A stretch of 64,000 nucleotides of DNA from the NCBI GenBank assembly GCA_963971285.1, contig OZ020247.1:13970614-14034613 (forward strand), given 5' to 3'. The DNA comes from Astropecten irregularis (taxonomy: Eukaryota; Echinodermata; Asteroidea; Paxillosida; Astropectinidae). Positions within the stretch are counted from its first letter, which is position 1. Each line of letters opens with the position of its first letter. The position numbers and the translations under genes are program-made. Below the pieces are notes generated by a model that was not told the origin of the DNA, made no database searches, and saw only the letters and a list, made by a program, of their open reading frames with translations. Below, one piece after another: positions 38,001 to 53,000 of the stretch.

Positions 38001-41000
38001 AAGGCTCCATCACGATGAGCCTAGCACTAGCTGTCACTTATCAGGGTGCCGTAACGCTATGGGTTTTGAAAACAACAACTATCATTCAATATCATAGGTG
38101 ACTTTTTGGTGAAACATTGCGGCACCTACATTGTAACTCTACTCCTAAATCATAAACTATTTGTTTTCTGATCCGTTATGCTTGTACATTCTTTGTGCAT
38201 TTTTGTAATTCACCCGCAACTTTTCGAGAAAACATGTACGAAAACATTAGCTAACAAAACTTGCTTACGTTAACCATGGAGGTGCGTTAACTCAGCGTGA
38301 TTTAATTCACCAATCACCATCCTAAGGATTCTCTTGGTGGTGAGTTTTTGGCGCAACAAAATGAGCAGCCATGCACCGTGCGTGGATCGTGGAAGATTTC
38401 CATTCCTAGCGAATTTGAGGTAAAAATGACTAAAAATCAATGTCGAAAAGAATTCCTCTGCGGCCATTTATTTGTTCAGAAACATTCGATAAAGTCCACC
38501 AAACACCGCTGATCTCAAATGCACCATGCACGTGTATAACGAACGGAACGCTGGTTACAGCCTCATGGCAGTGCATACATTTAGGCAGGGAGCCGCGCGC
38601 GAACCAGTGAAGGCATATCAGTCTTTTTCGTGAGAATGTATACACGGACCGCGTGTTTGCTGTATAGACACTGTACACCGTGCGGTGGAGATAATGTCGG
38701 CCGTTGTGTGAGCTGTGTCACCCGGCCGTACGCGTTGTGTTTGCCGCTCGGCCGTACATGTACACGCGCTGTGCAAGTGTTGCGCGAGTTTCGTTTTTTA
38801 GAGCTTCGGAAAGGAAAAAGCGCTTTCATCTTCCACTTTTAAGCGTAAATGTTTGTATTTTTATAAAGATTATTAAACATTTCTGTGATTTTCAGCTTGT
38901 TGTATAATAAAAAATATTATTTTTGTTTCTGTGAGCGTGAGGCGGCAGTGTTGGCAAAAAATGTGCGAGGCGGTCCCCAAAAACCGTGAGGCGGGCCGCC
39001 TCACAATTTAATAGGCAGGGGAAACACTGCATGCATGTGCACTGTATCCTGCCAGCAGCATCTGACAAATTCATCTGCGTTCATGGTTCCCTTCACCAAT
39101 GAGCAAAAGGGTAATGCCATGTGACACAAGATTCATTGCTCTGCCGCACTCGGATGTGCAATTACATGGAACACTCGGAGCAGACGATCGCTGTGTCTAA
39201 GAAATGATGAGCATTGCATCGCACACGTGTACTGTACATACAGTTGTATGCACGACTCCATTAAAGTTCACAAAACGGGCAAAGGCTCTTTACAATACTG
39301 TAGCCTACATGCACAAAGCAGTGCTCATGTGTTCAGTGTATATATACAGAGCTTTGAATTCTGCCATCCTCATCTGATTATAAAGCGACTAGACGGAGCA
39401 CGGCCAAAATTCTATTTTAAGCCCTAATTTCTATAAAAGCTGAATTCATGTGACAAATTTTGTCAAAGGCCATATATCTATAATGTCACACGACAGTACA
39501 GTACAGTGTACAGTAGTATAAAACTGTTATGTAGCACACAGTACATGTATGCACATGAGCATGCATGTACAGTATGTACATGTACACGTGTGTGACTATG
39601 TGTACACATGGATGTAATTGTACATGTACATTGTGTTTGTCCATCTACAAATCCCTACAGTCAAGATGTCAAACTGTAGAAAACATGTTAATATGTGAAC
39701 GGTAAAACAGTGAAAGGATAACAGAAAGGTAACTGAGCCTTTACAAATGTGTTTTGTAAATTCCGAAATCCATGGAATTATGTACATGTGTACATGTACA
39801 TGTAGGAGAGCATGATGTTTCAATCCTACATGTAGCAGGATCTTTCTCAAAGTTTAGACCCTAAAAAAACAAATCCTGCTAGGATCAAAACGTCAAGCCC
39901 TCCTAACTCATTTGATAAAAGGGCCTGTTTGGTGAACGCAAAGGATCCCAGTTTTGGGGATCCAAGTCCTATGCAGGTTAAGCTAAAATGGGATCCGGAT
40001 CCGCAGGATTTGTGGACTGCGCATTAAACAAACCGACCCAATTGATCCTGCTAGGATCGAAATGTCAGCCTGAGGCCCTCCTGACTCCAAGCATTTGAAA
40101 TTTTTCAGGTCATTATTTTGGTTGATGAGCAGTTTGCAGCAGTTTATTACTTGTATTTAATCCAAAATCGACGAACAAGAATAAACCCCAACTTAATGTT
40201 CTGAAAATAACAGCCTAAATTAACATTTATTTCAACACTGTTTCTGGGTAGTATAGTGTTTGAAAGTACTGCACTTGACCATTCTGCTAGTTCAGTTTTT
40301 CAATTCGCTATTCATGTTATAAGTAAATGAAGTTGACAGACATTTAGAGATGATTGTGTTTATACAGCTACGTGCACATGTAAATGTACCATTACCCACA
40401 TGAGCCTGAGGCCTAATGGAAAATGTATTACATCCGCAGCTCCACGCAAAAGAGATAGTGTATAGGCCAGTACATTACGCCAGCGCAACCATTTACCGGT
40501 AAGCTTTCCATGATGGAGTATTTTCAGCTGGTCTTAAAAGCCCACTAGGGAAGAGTTACATGGGCCCACAGGCCTGGGGCCAATTTCATAAAACTGTTAA
40601 GCACAAAAATTTGCTAAGCACAAAAATGTCTCGCCCAATAAAACAAACCACCATTGAAAATTCCATTTGATATTCATGGTCAGCGAACAACAGCCAAAGA
40701 ACAATCACAAGTGATACACAACACGTGGCAATTTGGTTGTTAACCCTGTTTTTATTATTAAAGACAGAAATGTCATGCTTAGCAAATTTTCGTGCTTAAC
40801 AGTTTTATGGAATTGGCCCCTGCTGGCTGACACACTGGATTATACAATTCAGCAGCCCCATTAACAGAGTTTATTTTGGACATTATAACTATAAAAAGAT
40901 ACACTTTCTCTAAAATATTTTCAGCAGGGACCAATTTCCCTGAGCTGCTATGCACACATGGTTTGCTAAAATAGGCAAAATTTATCAAGTATCATTGGGA

Positions 41001-44000
41001 TCCTTACAGACATGACAGAAGTCATGAATTTGACAGTTGCGACAAATCTGATAAAAATAAAGTTACTCGGGCCTTCATTTTTAAGGAGAGTGAGAGTGAT
41101 CACTCCCCTCCGCTCCCCTTAATGTTTTCCAAGGAGAGCGAAAAAAAGAGCTCCTTAACAATCTAAGGAGAGCAGCCTTTTTAAAAAAAAACATCACGTA
41201 AATTTTCCCATCTGACATTTACCCTTTACAGAAAATACAAAAATAGTGATATTTTGTTTTTAATCTTTTTCAACAGGACAAGCAACATTTTGCATGTTCT
41301 CTTTTTCTGACATGGACACATGGGAAAACTTGATTTAGCAATGAGCACACTGCTCTCTTTATTCACTAGTATGAGTAGGCCCTATGTTGATTTAAGGAGT
41401 TGGATTTGCAGCTCAAACTTGATTTTTGTAAGGGAGAGCAAATCACTCTCCTAAATTCTCTTCGTTGATTTAAGGAGAGCGATTTGCAGCTCTCCTCTTT
41501 TTTTTATTAAAATGAAGGCCTGGTTACTTTGGGACAATACCACGCACATAGACAATTTTGCTATCAACCAAGATACTTTTTCTGTATCTATTTTGTTCAG
41601 TACTGTATACATGTGCAAACAAGTGAAAAATACCACTCGTTGAAAATCAAGTTGACCTTCATATGGCTCTTCAAATAGAGTGGTGGTTATAGTGCTTCAG
41701 TGCTTAAATCTGTCATGACTTTTCAATCCAGACTCTAATGAGTAAAACGTAAAATATTTGTTACATTTGCTACTTTTTCTCACACTTCCTTACCTTCAAG
41801 ACAAATGTGTTATCTTTTTCAGGGAGTTCCAGGGCCGTCGTCTCTCGAGCTTCTTCAATCAGAAAACAGAAGATGCCAATCCTGGGTTTGTTTGACTGGA
41901 AGAAGATAAAAAGAAGAAGATGAATTTAAGTTTATGCAAGGTTCAACATTAACACATAGACATGTCACGATACTGTTCGTGAGATTGAAAGGTATAATAC
42001 ATGATTGGTAAAGGTTACAGTTAACAGCACTCACTCAAACATGTACATGAAGTAATAAACCTGTGAAAATATGAGTTCAATCGGAAACCGAGTCACAAGA
42101 AAATAGCAAAAACCTGACTCAGTTTTTTCTTACGAAACATAAGAAATTGTTATGGTTTTGATCTTACCCCAAGATCAAAACTGTTTTCGGTCTTTGTTTG
42201 ACTAATTTCTGGATAAATACACCATTTCGGGCGGAAAAATTTTAACAGTGTGTTTCTACCAGCACCATCTTCATACCCTAAAAGTTATCAGTATTAAATC
42301 TGTGAACATTTGGGTATGTAACCAATCCTGTACTTTAGCTTTAAAGGTAATAATCATACTTTGGTTTTTGTTTAAGAAATACAGATTCATGGGTAAAAAT
42401 ATCAAGGAAGATACAGTAACAGTCATCTGTGAAAATGCCCACTTTTTTAGAAAACTGTGAGAAACGGCCACAGTATTTCTAAAGTCTTCTCTCTTTTATT
42501 TTTAATCTTTAAAAGATCAAAAATAATTGTTGTCACTGGTTTTACTCTATTCTGGATAAATATGGCATTTCAGTCAGAACATTTTTTTACGGTATGTATG
42601 TTTCTACCATTGTCATATTTATACCCTGTTTTAGGTGAATCTGTGAAGATTTCTGTTTTGGTATGCTACCAAAGTATGATAGTACATTTAATGTGAGTTT
42701 TGGTATGGTACATGTATGTACAGTAGGCAGTAACTTCCAGACTTGTGTACAATGTACAGTGTACATAGTACAGTATGTGAGGTACAATGTACAAGTTTAT
42801 CCCATACATTGTACCATAGTGCACTGTGCATGCGGGGTAGCATGCAGTAATTTATCACATGTACAATTTACATGAAGTGTTTTTATTTCAAAATGTTGCA
42901 TAGCAGAAAAGCTATCACTGCACATTGAGGGGGGGGGAACATGAACATGTACACGTATGTAGCATATTCAATTTTCAATGCAATCTATCAATTTGGTTCA
43001 GTCGGACGATAGCGATCAAAACAGTGTAGAGCCTACATGAAATGAATTGCCAATTTAAAATGCGTTGCATGTCCCAGGAACTAAAACTCAAAGTCAAATC
43101 TGTGGCACATTCTCCATGGAACGACTGAGGAAATTGCTCACCGTACTGCATGTACCATTTCTCCATGATGTACCCAATCAACATTAAATCTACAGTGTAT
43201 ATGTGTTATCACTGGGCCTTTTTGAAACGGAGGCTTAGGCTTAGGCTCCAGTTCTGTCATCCATATCCTGAAAATACAGGTTGTGGTTTTTCATTGAAGA
43301 TGAAGCTCTGTTTTCCTGTTAAACCAGAGAATCTACTTCCGAAACGCAGCCAAAAGCCTCTATTTTGATACCCGTTATTTTAGAATGGATTCACGAAATG
43401 GTGCCGGAGCCTGAGCCCGAGACTCCATTTCGAAAAGGCCCACTGAATCCACTGATCACATGATACATGTTCCGCAACATACATATGTACATACATGTAT
43501 GTACATGTTGGCCTACAATATACCCTAGTGTACAGTACACACACATTTCTACTACCTTACATTTATAATTACTTAAATCCGTTAATTTTTCCAAATCAAG
43601 TACATGTACTGCACAGTACAATGCACACCATGTATTCTGAGCTCGATATGTACACGTAAGTTAGAGTGTGCATATGACAGCTAAAACCGAATTACAAACA
43701 AAGTAATAAGATTGTTTTCATAATATGAAATAACACAGCCTAAAGATCCGGCGAATGCATTTTGTACATTGAAAGTGCATGTACCCAGCCCCATCTTGTG
43801 AATCTTCTATAGATGCAGAATTCTGCCGACATTCAAGCAGACCCGCATATTATACAGTTCCCTCGGGCAGGATTTGAAGAGAGATATGACACATTTTGGA
43901 GTTGCGACGGACTGGAGTGCATTGCACTTCAGGCAATGGTATAGACTGTATCATTATCGCAGCTGCTGCATTTTACATGCTGCTGTTTACGTCGACTTTA

Positions 44001-47000
44001 AGCGTATGTATCGGTTGTTCGGTCAATGCCTCAGGGTAATTTGTCTATGTGTGCTACATGCACGATCTATACAATGTACAGTGTGGATGCGACGCAGTAC
44101 TGTGCAGATAATCTATGTGATGAAAAAACACTATTTGAAAAAAAATCTACACCTAACATGCCAAAGCTCTTTCTTGACAATACGTTAGTCTATTGGTTCA
44201 GCATTTACACAGCATGTTTTATTTTTTTTAGCATTTGAGAAAGATCCTGCTAGGATCGAAACGCGTCAGGCCCTCCTAACTCCAAGCATTTGATAAATTT
44301 CAGGTCATTTTGGCTGATGAGCAGTTTGCAGCAGTTTATTACTTGCATTGCATGTCTTATCAGACGAGAAAGATCGCCTTTGGCACTCAAAAATAAGGAT
44401 ACAAATAAAACATATTTTACAGATCAAGCAAATTGTTTTAATATTATTGATGAAACTAATTGCCATATTTTGTACTTGACAAAATTGTTTTCAAATTACA
44501 ATTCATAATCTACAGTATTCCTCAAAAAGAAGGCATAAATTTTCACTCACATGTAAGCCTATACACATGTATATCTCCACAACCTCGGTACCTGTCTTGA
44601 CACATATATATTCAAAATTGCCAAAAGCCTCTATTTTGTTACCTATTTCTTATAAAGGGAGGTAAGAAATGGAGCCAAAAGCAGGGTCAAACATTTGCCC
44701 AAATTGTGGCTTGTAACTGGCCCTACACTGTGCATGTCTTAAATTGTAGGATTGGGCTTATTAGATCCTACTGAAAACTGTTCAAAGTAACCTTGTATAG
44801 AACTTTATATTTTTTGTAACTGGTCTGCATGTTTGACCCTGAGTAACTTGCTTGAAAACTTGCAAGTTATTTAGTCTAAGGAATATCCAAATATTTAGGC
44901 TTTGGAGTTATATTTGTAAATGTACAGATGGCAGTCTTCCAATGAATGGTTGGCCCAAATACATTTCCTAGACACAAGTAACTATGACGTGCGAAACATT
45001 CTTCCGTGTAGAATAAACACATGAACTCTGCATACATAAATGTACTGTACGTATCATGTATGTACTTTCACCACTGAAGAGAACAATTCTCAAGGGGAAA
45101 ATGCGGATGTTTTGGAATGTTCAACCCCACAACTAGAACTGTCAAGAAACAAAGTACTGTATGGACATAACGTGTGCAATATTTATTAAGGTTAAAGGTG
45201 CAAAGTGTGGAACTGTGTGGAACGTCTTCTTGGAAATGCCAGCAAGCCACCAACATAGACAAATGTTTCGGAAGTTGACAGCACATTACCATAAAAACTG
45301 AAAAATTAATTATGGTCATTGGTTTTACTCTTTTCTGGATAAATACACCATTTCAGGCAGAAAAATATCAACCGTATGTTTCTACCATCACCATCTATAT
45401 ACCCTGTAAGTTATAGCTAAATCTGTAAATATTTCTGTTTCGGTATGCTACCAAAGTTTGATGGTACCTTTAAGGTCGCATGTTCCAACACTGTTTCAAC
45501 AATCTTCAACTGCTTTTACAAAGGGCCTACTGGAACATGTACATTGTTGTACTTGGTTTATTGTTTTGATAAATTTCAAAACAACATTCTAAAATGTAGG
45601 CAATTTAGAAAATCTGCAAGAAGTTCTGTCCGTTACTGCGGTAATTTTTGAAGAGAGTTTACTTTGAACTTAAAGTCATTGTATCTCAATTTCAAAAGGG
45701 CAAATTCCATCTGTTTTCAATATTTGGGCGGAAAGCCACAGCCCATTTTTAGGAAAGCCAGCATTTGTACAAGTTACCGGCACATAGAATATGTATTATA
45801 CTGTGCTTCCTCCTGAATGTCAAAGTACATGTTACAGCTGTATCTGTACTTCCAGCTACCAAACCACAAGTTGAACACACTTCCATTTTATACTAGAAGA
45901 ATTGTGTGGCATGCAGACTAGCCACCCATGGTGCTGTTAAATGACTCACTGTACATAGTACATCATGTTCATTGTTACATTCTCAATTTCCTGATACCAA
46001 ACAGAACTAATGGTTTACACACTGCACTGTAAAGTGTAGCAGTTATGCACCAAAATACTGGAGAATAGTTACATATTCTGACAATAAGGCTGCAGTTTGT
46101 ATCCAGTTACCCGGTTAACCGACCGTTTAAGTGGGTACCCTGGGTATTTCCCTGGTTAGGTTAATCAAAAAGTATTTATTTTTAAGGCCTTTTCTTTCTG
46201 ATACATTTAGCACTTGAGTTCACAAAGAAAAAAACTGAGAGTCGGTGAGCACAAAACGATCATTTGAAGATTGGACCAGCAGGCTTACAAAGCAAAAGCC
46301 AGACATTTTGCTACATGCATGTCTACCACTGCCAAATGTCAGTTTCCTAAAAACCCAAACTTACTATTTCTTTGCTTTTCTTTGTTAAACGGGTGATCGT
46401 AACCGAACCGAACAGACGGGTAACCAGTTACAAAATTATCCGTAAACTGACAGCCCTATCTGACAATCATTGAATGATCGAAAAACGTTAAAGAAAAGGG
46501 GTTTCGATGACATACAGTACTTAGCCAAGGCATTTGGCATTTGTAAAAGTACTGGGACAATAGGACAAAATATTTTGAAGGCGCACTATCATCTGTGTAA
46601 AAACTTCACTGTATATACATGTAGTTGAGTTAGAAATAATATGTGTGAACATGAAGGCCTAGACAATACGTATATACAATGATGTATTGCATCCACACAG
46701 ATCCAACCTACATGTAAGTGTACAAAACTGCTCATGTGCCCATGTCACAAGTGGCCATTTAGAGGTAATCAATTTCCCTGCAATCTTGTTGTCAAGATGA
46801 AATAGCTTTCACCTTTCAAATTCTCACGTTCTGTGTCTAGGGGATAGTATGACAATGGACAATACCAAAGAAAATACAAGTGTTTTTCCTTGCCACAGAA
46901 AGGTTTCTTTTTATAACTATGCAGTGAAGTTGGTCACCTCAAAGTCGCCTGTAAAAACTGCCTTGTATAGCAAGCTCTCAAGAGAGACGTGGACGTATTC

Positions 47001-50000
47001 AGTGCATGCTTGGTGAAAGCAGAGCTCCATGATATGGTGAAAGTTTGATAACCTCTAGTTGTTTCCCCAATTGTGGTTTTAAAGGGAGCATTATTGGATT
47101 TGCAAAGATGTGTGTTTTGGCTGAATTTGGTACTTAAACAGAAGTGAAGGTCCTAAACTTTGTTACAAACGTTGTTTCATGTACCTTTTGACGCTTTGTT
47201 CATCTGCCAGCAGAAATATGGCCGAAATAATCTTGCCCCCGCCTCCAAATCCTTCACGGTTACACCATGCTTTCGAAATGCTAATAAGATCATAAGGACG
47301 AACGACTTTTTTAAAAGACACTAAATCTTGATTTCCTTGAAAAACATCTGATAAACCAAAATTTCCCATGGTGCCTGTTTGCACTGTTTACAAACTGTTG
47401 AGTCCATTTTCTGTCTCAAACTCAATAATTTGTTTTTGGAGGCCTTGCAAATCTTGTGCGCTGCCTTTAAACAGCTCAAAAACCAAGTACCAATTCAAGT
47501 GCCTTGGCAATTCATTTGATTTACAGGCCATTTACAATGTGTGTTTTTACACAATTGTGAATCTAGATAGGAATTTCTGTCAGTTTGTTATCTTAAAGAT
47601 GACCTTGAATTGAAGGGATGTATATATCTATCTGGGTAGAGAACTAAACAATATCTTTCCAATACTGAATCAAAATGGAAAAGTATACAAAACATTAAAG
47701 TTCAGCAATTTGTATTTTTGTAGGATTTGGTGACATTACTAGATAGGAATTTCTGTCGTTCATTTTCCTAAAGACGTCAGTACTTGTGTTGTAGGGATGT
47801 TACGGATGTACATGTATAGATCTGAGTAAAGAACTAAACATGATCTTTCCAATGCAGACTTACATGTAAAATGGAAAAGTATAGGCCTACAACAACTTAA
47901 AGTTCAGCATTAGGCCTACTCTTTTCCTAGAATTTGGTGACAAACAGACACAGGTTTCAACAATCCTCCTATTATGAATGTATATGTACACCTGAGAAAC
48001 TCTGGTTATTGATAATGTCCTGCAATCCTGTCATGATACCGAAGAGCCTTGAGGGTCAACAAACATGTTCTTGAATTGTGTGCACACTGTGGATTTCCAA
48101 GAACAGCTCAAAAGCTTCCCTACTTCAGGCGTTTCAAACAATAAAACAGAGCACAAAGAGCCAACCAGTGATATCTTATAACATTTCCAGGTTTCATGTT
48201 CCCGTAGGTCTGCACTGCAATCTGTTAAAATTTGTTGAATTGGTTAAATTTTTAGATTTTATTTAAATTATAAATCTTCTCAATGTCACAATGACCCAAA
48301 TTTCAATTATGGAGTCTGACCATAATTTGGTACAAATTCCAACCAATTTACACAAAACACCAACATACAGTATATCAAGCAAAGCATATTGTTCAACAAT
48401 CAGAAATGATTTCATATGTACATCAATGTTGACTAATGAAATCAATTACATAGGCCTATTCTTTCAATCAACCAATCGTGCAAATTTTCCATGAATTTAG
48501 TTTTCCATGAATCAATGATATCAAATTTGATTGAAGGGGTGAACATGTGTACCGGCAATGAGATCATTCATATAAAGGAATGAACATGTCCATACATGTG
48601 TACATAATTGACAGGATGTCAGGCAATAACATGGAAATGATTGAGATGTCATTTTGTTCAGCACTTACATATAAAGGAAAAACAGGAATTACATGTTTGT
48701 AGGCACATGTATGCAGCCCCCAGTGCTTTTTATCAATATTCATTTCGTTAATTTCCAAACCTTAGCAGCACGGAAACCAAAATTTGAATTTTTATTTTTA
48801 GGGGGTATTTGACATAAGGATATATGAATTATCCCTCAGAGATACTTGCATTTGCACAGAGGCGGAATGCAACATTGATATGATAAGACGATCAGCAGAT
48901 GGGCTGGCCACTTTATGGCCCGTCAGTTTCTGTGAAAACTGCAATGGACCGACCCTTCACTTCAGGATTTCCCGAATCAAATTGAATACACTGTCAACAT
49001 TTACGCAGCATATATTGCAATCTGTTTTGATTGGGGGTGGGGTGAAGTGGAAGAGGGAGGGAGGGGTTGTTTGTAGAAGCGGATGCTTATTAGATTTTAT
49101 ACGATCGATTGGGAGAAATTTTTTCAAATGTTTGGGTATCAAATAAAAGTTTATGTACAATTTTCAGCATATAGGGCTTAGGCCTATCCAGGCGGATTTT
49201 TATAAAAATTTGTTTAACTGTATTTGAAAAGGACATTGCAATCATGAAGAAATTTTATGTCAGAAACCCTATATGCTGAAAATTGTACGCATCCAGGCGT
49301 TCGAGTTCAGATGCCTACGAAGACTTCTGCGCATCTCATACACAGAACATAAAACAAATCAACACGTGCGAAGTACAATCAACACCATGGTAGGCCNNNN
49401 NNNNNNNNNNNNNNNNNNNNNNNNNNNNNNNNNNNNNNNNNNNNNNNNNNNNNNNNNNNNNNNNNNNNNNNNNNNNNNNNNNNNNNNNNNNNNNNNNNNN
49501 NNNNNNNNNNNNNNNNNNNNNNNNNNNNNNNNNNNNNNNNNNNNNNNNNNNNNNNNNNNNNNNNNNNNNNNNNNNNNNNNNNNNNNNNNNNNNNNNACAT
49601 AAAACAAATCAACACATGCGAAGTACAATCAACTCCATGGTAGGCCCCCAGGAGCCTCTGCTTGCAACAGTGAAGAGGAGGAAGCTGGCGTGGTATGGAC
49701 ATGTCACCCGTCACAACTGCCTGGCCAAGACCATCCTCCAAGGCACCCTGGAAGGCAGTCGCAGAAGAGGACGCCAACGCAAGACCTGGTCTGACAACAT
49801 CAAAGACTGGACGTCCCTCTCCACGCCGGATCTCCTTCGGTCAGCCGCCAACAGAGACATGCGGAAAGGAATAACTGTTGCAGCATCCCTCAAGCCCCCC
49901 CCCCACGACCACCCCGGTCATGGGATGAGTGAGTGAGTGAGTACATAAACATCAATTTGATACCCAAACATTTGAGCAAATTTCTCCCGATCGATCGTAT

Positions 50001-53000
50001 AAAATCTAATTAGCATCCGCTTCAACAAACACCCCCCTTCCTCCCACTTCACCCCGCCCCCAATCAAAACAGATTGCAATATATATGCTGCGTAAATGTT
50101 GACAGTGTATTCAATTTGATTCGGGAAATCCTGAAGTGAAGGGTCGGTCCATTGCAGTTTTCACAGAAACTGACGGGCCATAAAGTGGCCAGCCCATCTG
50201 CTGATCGTCTTATCATATCAATGTTGCATTCCGCCTCTGTGCAAATGCAAGTATCTCTGAGGGATAATTCATATAGCCTTATTGGCAATGACTTATGTAC
50301 ATGTGTGCCATTAAGATGATCAGATTGGAATCTAATAAGTTGGCTGTTGTGGGGAGGTGGGGACTGCATCATAATTCATTTGGAATTTCCAGCAGCAATT
50401 TCATTTTTGTTTTTTGCATCCAATTTTTTTTTTTTTGATGGGGCAAATTATTAGAAATTTAGAAATTATGTGTACTCAAATACACCAAAATCCTTCTATG
50501 ACAAGTTCACCTGTATTTCTCTTGCTCGAAATGGTTCCCATATAGAAACCTAAAGGGAGACAACATGTAGGCCTAATTCTGAACAAAACAATCAGTTTTG
50601 GGACAAAATTGAAAAACAAATACAATGGGGGACCAAAGGTACATGTGTACAAATAATAGCCCTGAAACATTATTAGAAACTTAGAAATGTGTACAGTCTG
50701 TACAAGGGTCGATTTCACCAAACTCATCGTAACTTACCAATCGTAGGACTTATGATGCATAATGCAGCCCTGTACGCAGGATACAATGGGTTATCCTTCA
50801 TAACTTTGAGTAACGTTTTAATCATAGGACCACAGACTATACTCAAATGAAGTACATACTGTATGTACACGTATGTGAATGTGGGTCTACATGTGTACAT
50901 TGAATAAAAATGTGTTCATTGAAATGCCAATAGAAAATGAATGTGTGCATGAACATGAACAATGTCAACAATCCTGTAACTGAGTACATACATGTAGACT
51001 TTGTACATCTACAGAGGTACATGTACGCAAAGGAGAAACATATTGAAATCCAAAATTAAAATTATTGTGCATTTCCTTGTTGCCAGCTGAGCAATGCAAC
51101 AATGGGAAATGAAATGCACTATTTACTTGGATCAATTGATCTACAGTATGCTTCAAGTTCAACCAACAAGACCAATAGATTTGCATCTACAGCACATGTG
51201 TGTATGTACAACTGTGTACAATGTACATTAAGGACATAGATTGTATATGATGTACATGTACTGTACACTGTACATACATGTGTATTTCTGCCTATAAATT
51301 CTTTTCTCAGTGACATTTAACATTTAAGTACCACATAAAAAAACACATGTACAGTATATATAATTAAACTGGTATGTAATTACATTGAGGGCAGAGGAAT
51401 TTGTTTCCCGACAATTAAATTAATTCAATTTGTACAGTGTACATGAATACAGTACATTTGCTGTACAATTATTAGCATTACAAGGCCACCTATCTTATGT
51501 AACTTGTAAGGTCATAGCCATGTCACACAAGGCAAAAGGAAAGTTTCGGTAGCACAAACGTCACTTTTCTGGCAGTTTCTCACTAGCATCCCCTATAGAA
51601 TTAATGTACAGTACATGTCATCGAGATTTAAGGTGAATGTTATTTCTTCTTGGAGAGATTGCCTGGAACTGGTTGCCTGTACATGTAAATTCCCTAACAT
51701 GCGCCTTACATTTCAATAAAATGTTTACAATTAACAAGTCCCTTCATGGAAATGCAAAATCTCCTCATAGTACAGTACATGTGCTGTACACCAGTGTTGA
51801 AAAACATCTGTTACATCATTGTGTTCATGTAGGCCTACCGGTACATCCTTAAACTACAATATCATGCATCACAGAAGTTCACACCAACTGATAATGGACA
51901 AACAGTACATCGGATGCAAACAACTCTACCAAGAATTGGATGAGTCAGTGAATCCCATCCGCTCCCTGGGACATGACAACTACGTAGATTGATTGGTAGC
52001 ACTAGCAGTTAAGTTTCCTTGTATGATCATGGCTGGATTCCTCAGAGAACCAGGTGGTCTACAGTACCACACATGTACATTGTACATATGTAGGCCTAGC
52101 ACACTTACATTATGTACAGTGTAGGCCTACATCATGTATGTACATGTACATCATACTGAATCCCTAACTGATTGCACCACATCATAGCCTAGACTTCGTA
52201 GATAAATACCGAACTGAAAACATTCTAATGTTAACGAATGCCATTGTGCATAGACTTACTGCAATTCGAGCTGGGTTTGTTAATTTCAATAGCACTACGT
52301 ACTTGTGCTAAAAATAGCACTGAACCTCAGACAAACATTGCAACCTGCCATGCAAACGTGTGGTGAGTGGTAATGCATGGTGTGACGTCATTAGTGCGGA
52401 GCGCTATTTAAAAGAAATTAAATAGTCCTGCAGAGAAAGCATTGGGCTGAATTCATAACACGATGTAGTAGGCCCTATACAGTACAATACTGTAGCAGCT
52501 AATCTTGCGCAAAATGTACAATTAATTTTGCACATTTCAAAATGCTGTTGACCATACATGACACAAGCAATAGAAACTCTTGGTGTGCCAAATCTACCAC
52601 TAGATAAATATCAAGTGATGAAACAGAAGCTATCAAAAAGTACACATTTTGTATTACAAAATGATACATTGTTAAATTTTTGTATCACTTTTCTTTATGC
52701 AGGTTTGCTTTCAAAACTGAAGTTTGAAGTTTTGTTTCAAAATAGCACTTCCATTAAATTCAATTCATTTTCCATTCCTTCTTAAAAATTATTTTAATCC
52801 TGTGTTATTTAATAAGTGTGCATGTTTGATTCCACTAGTGTGAGTCATTAAGTTTTGTACACACGTCCATGTACACTGTATGACAGAAAACACAATAGTA
52901 CACTGTGTATGATACATGTATGTGCACTGTACATTCCAGATACGGAAGTTACAGTTTTGCCAACTGCATTGACACAACTTGGATTTGACCTAAAATTACA

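Larger units (their letters stand above)
48822..50274. repeat. Large inverted repeat (arms about 335 bp) around LINE fragment and gap
   Basis: Left arm 48822-49158 and right arm 49941-50274 are inverse copies with a few percent difference (for example GACGATCAGCAGATGGGCTG against CAGCCCATCTGCTGATCGTC). The arms start ATATGAATTATCCC and meet the inside at GTAC. Inside are a small element, a LINE 3' end and 200 N. It may be a fold-back transposon with later insertions. Confidence 0.85.

Noticed and set aside
38590-38842. CpG-rich block as an ordinary host promoter
   Set aside because: It lies inside a transposon with intact ends and target duplication; kept only as a possible captured segment.
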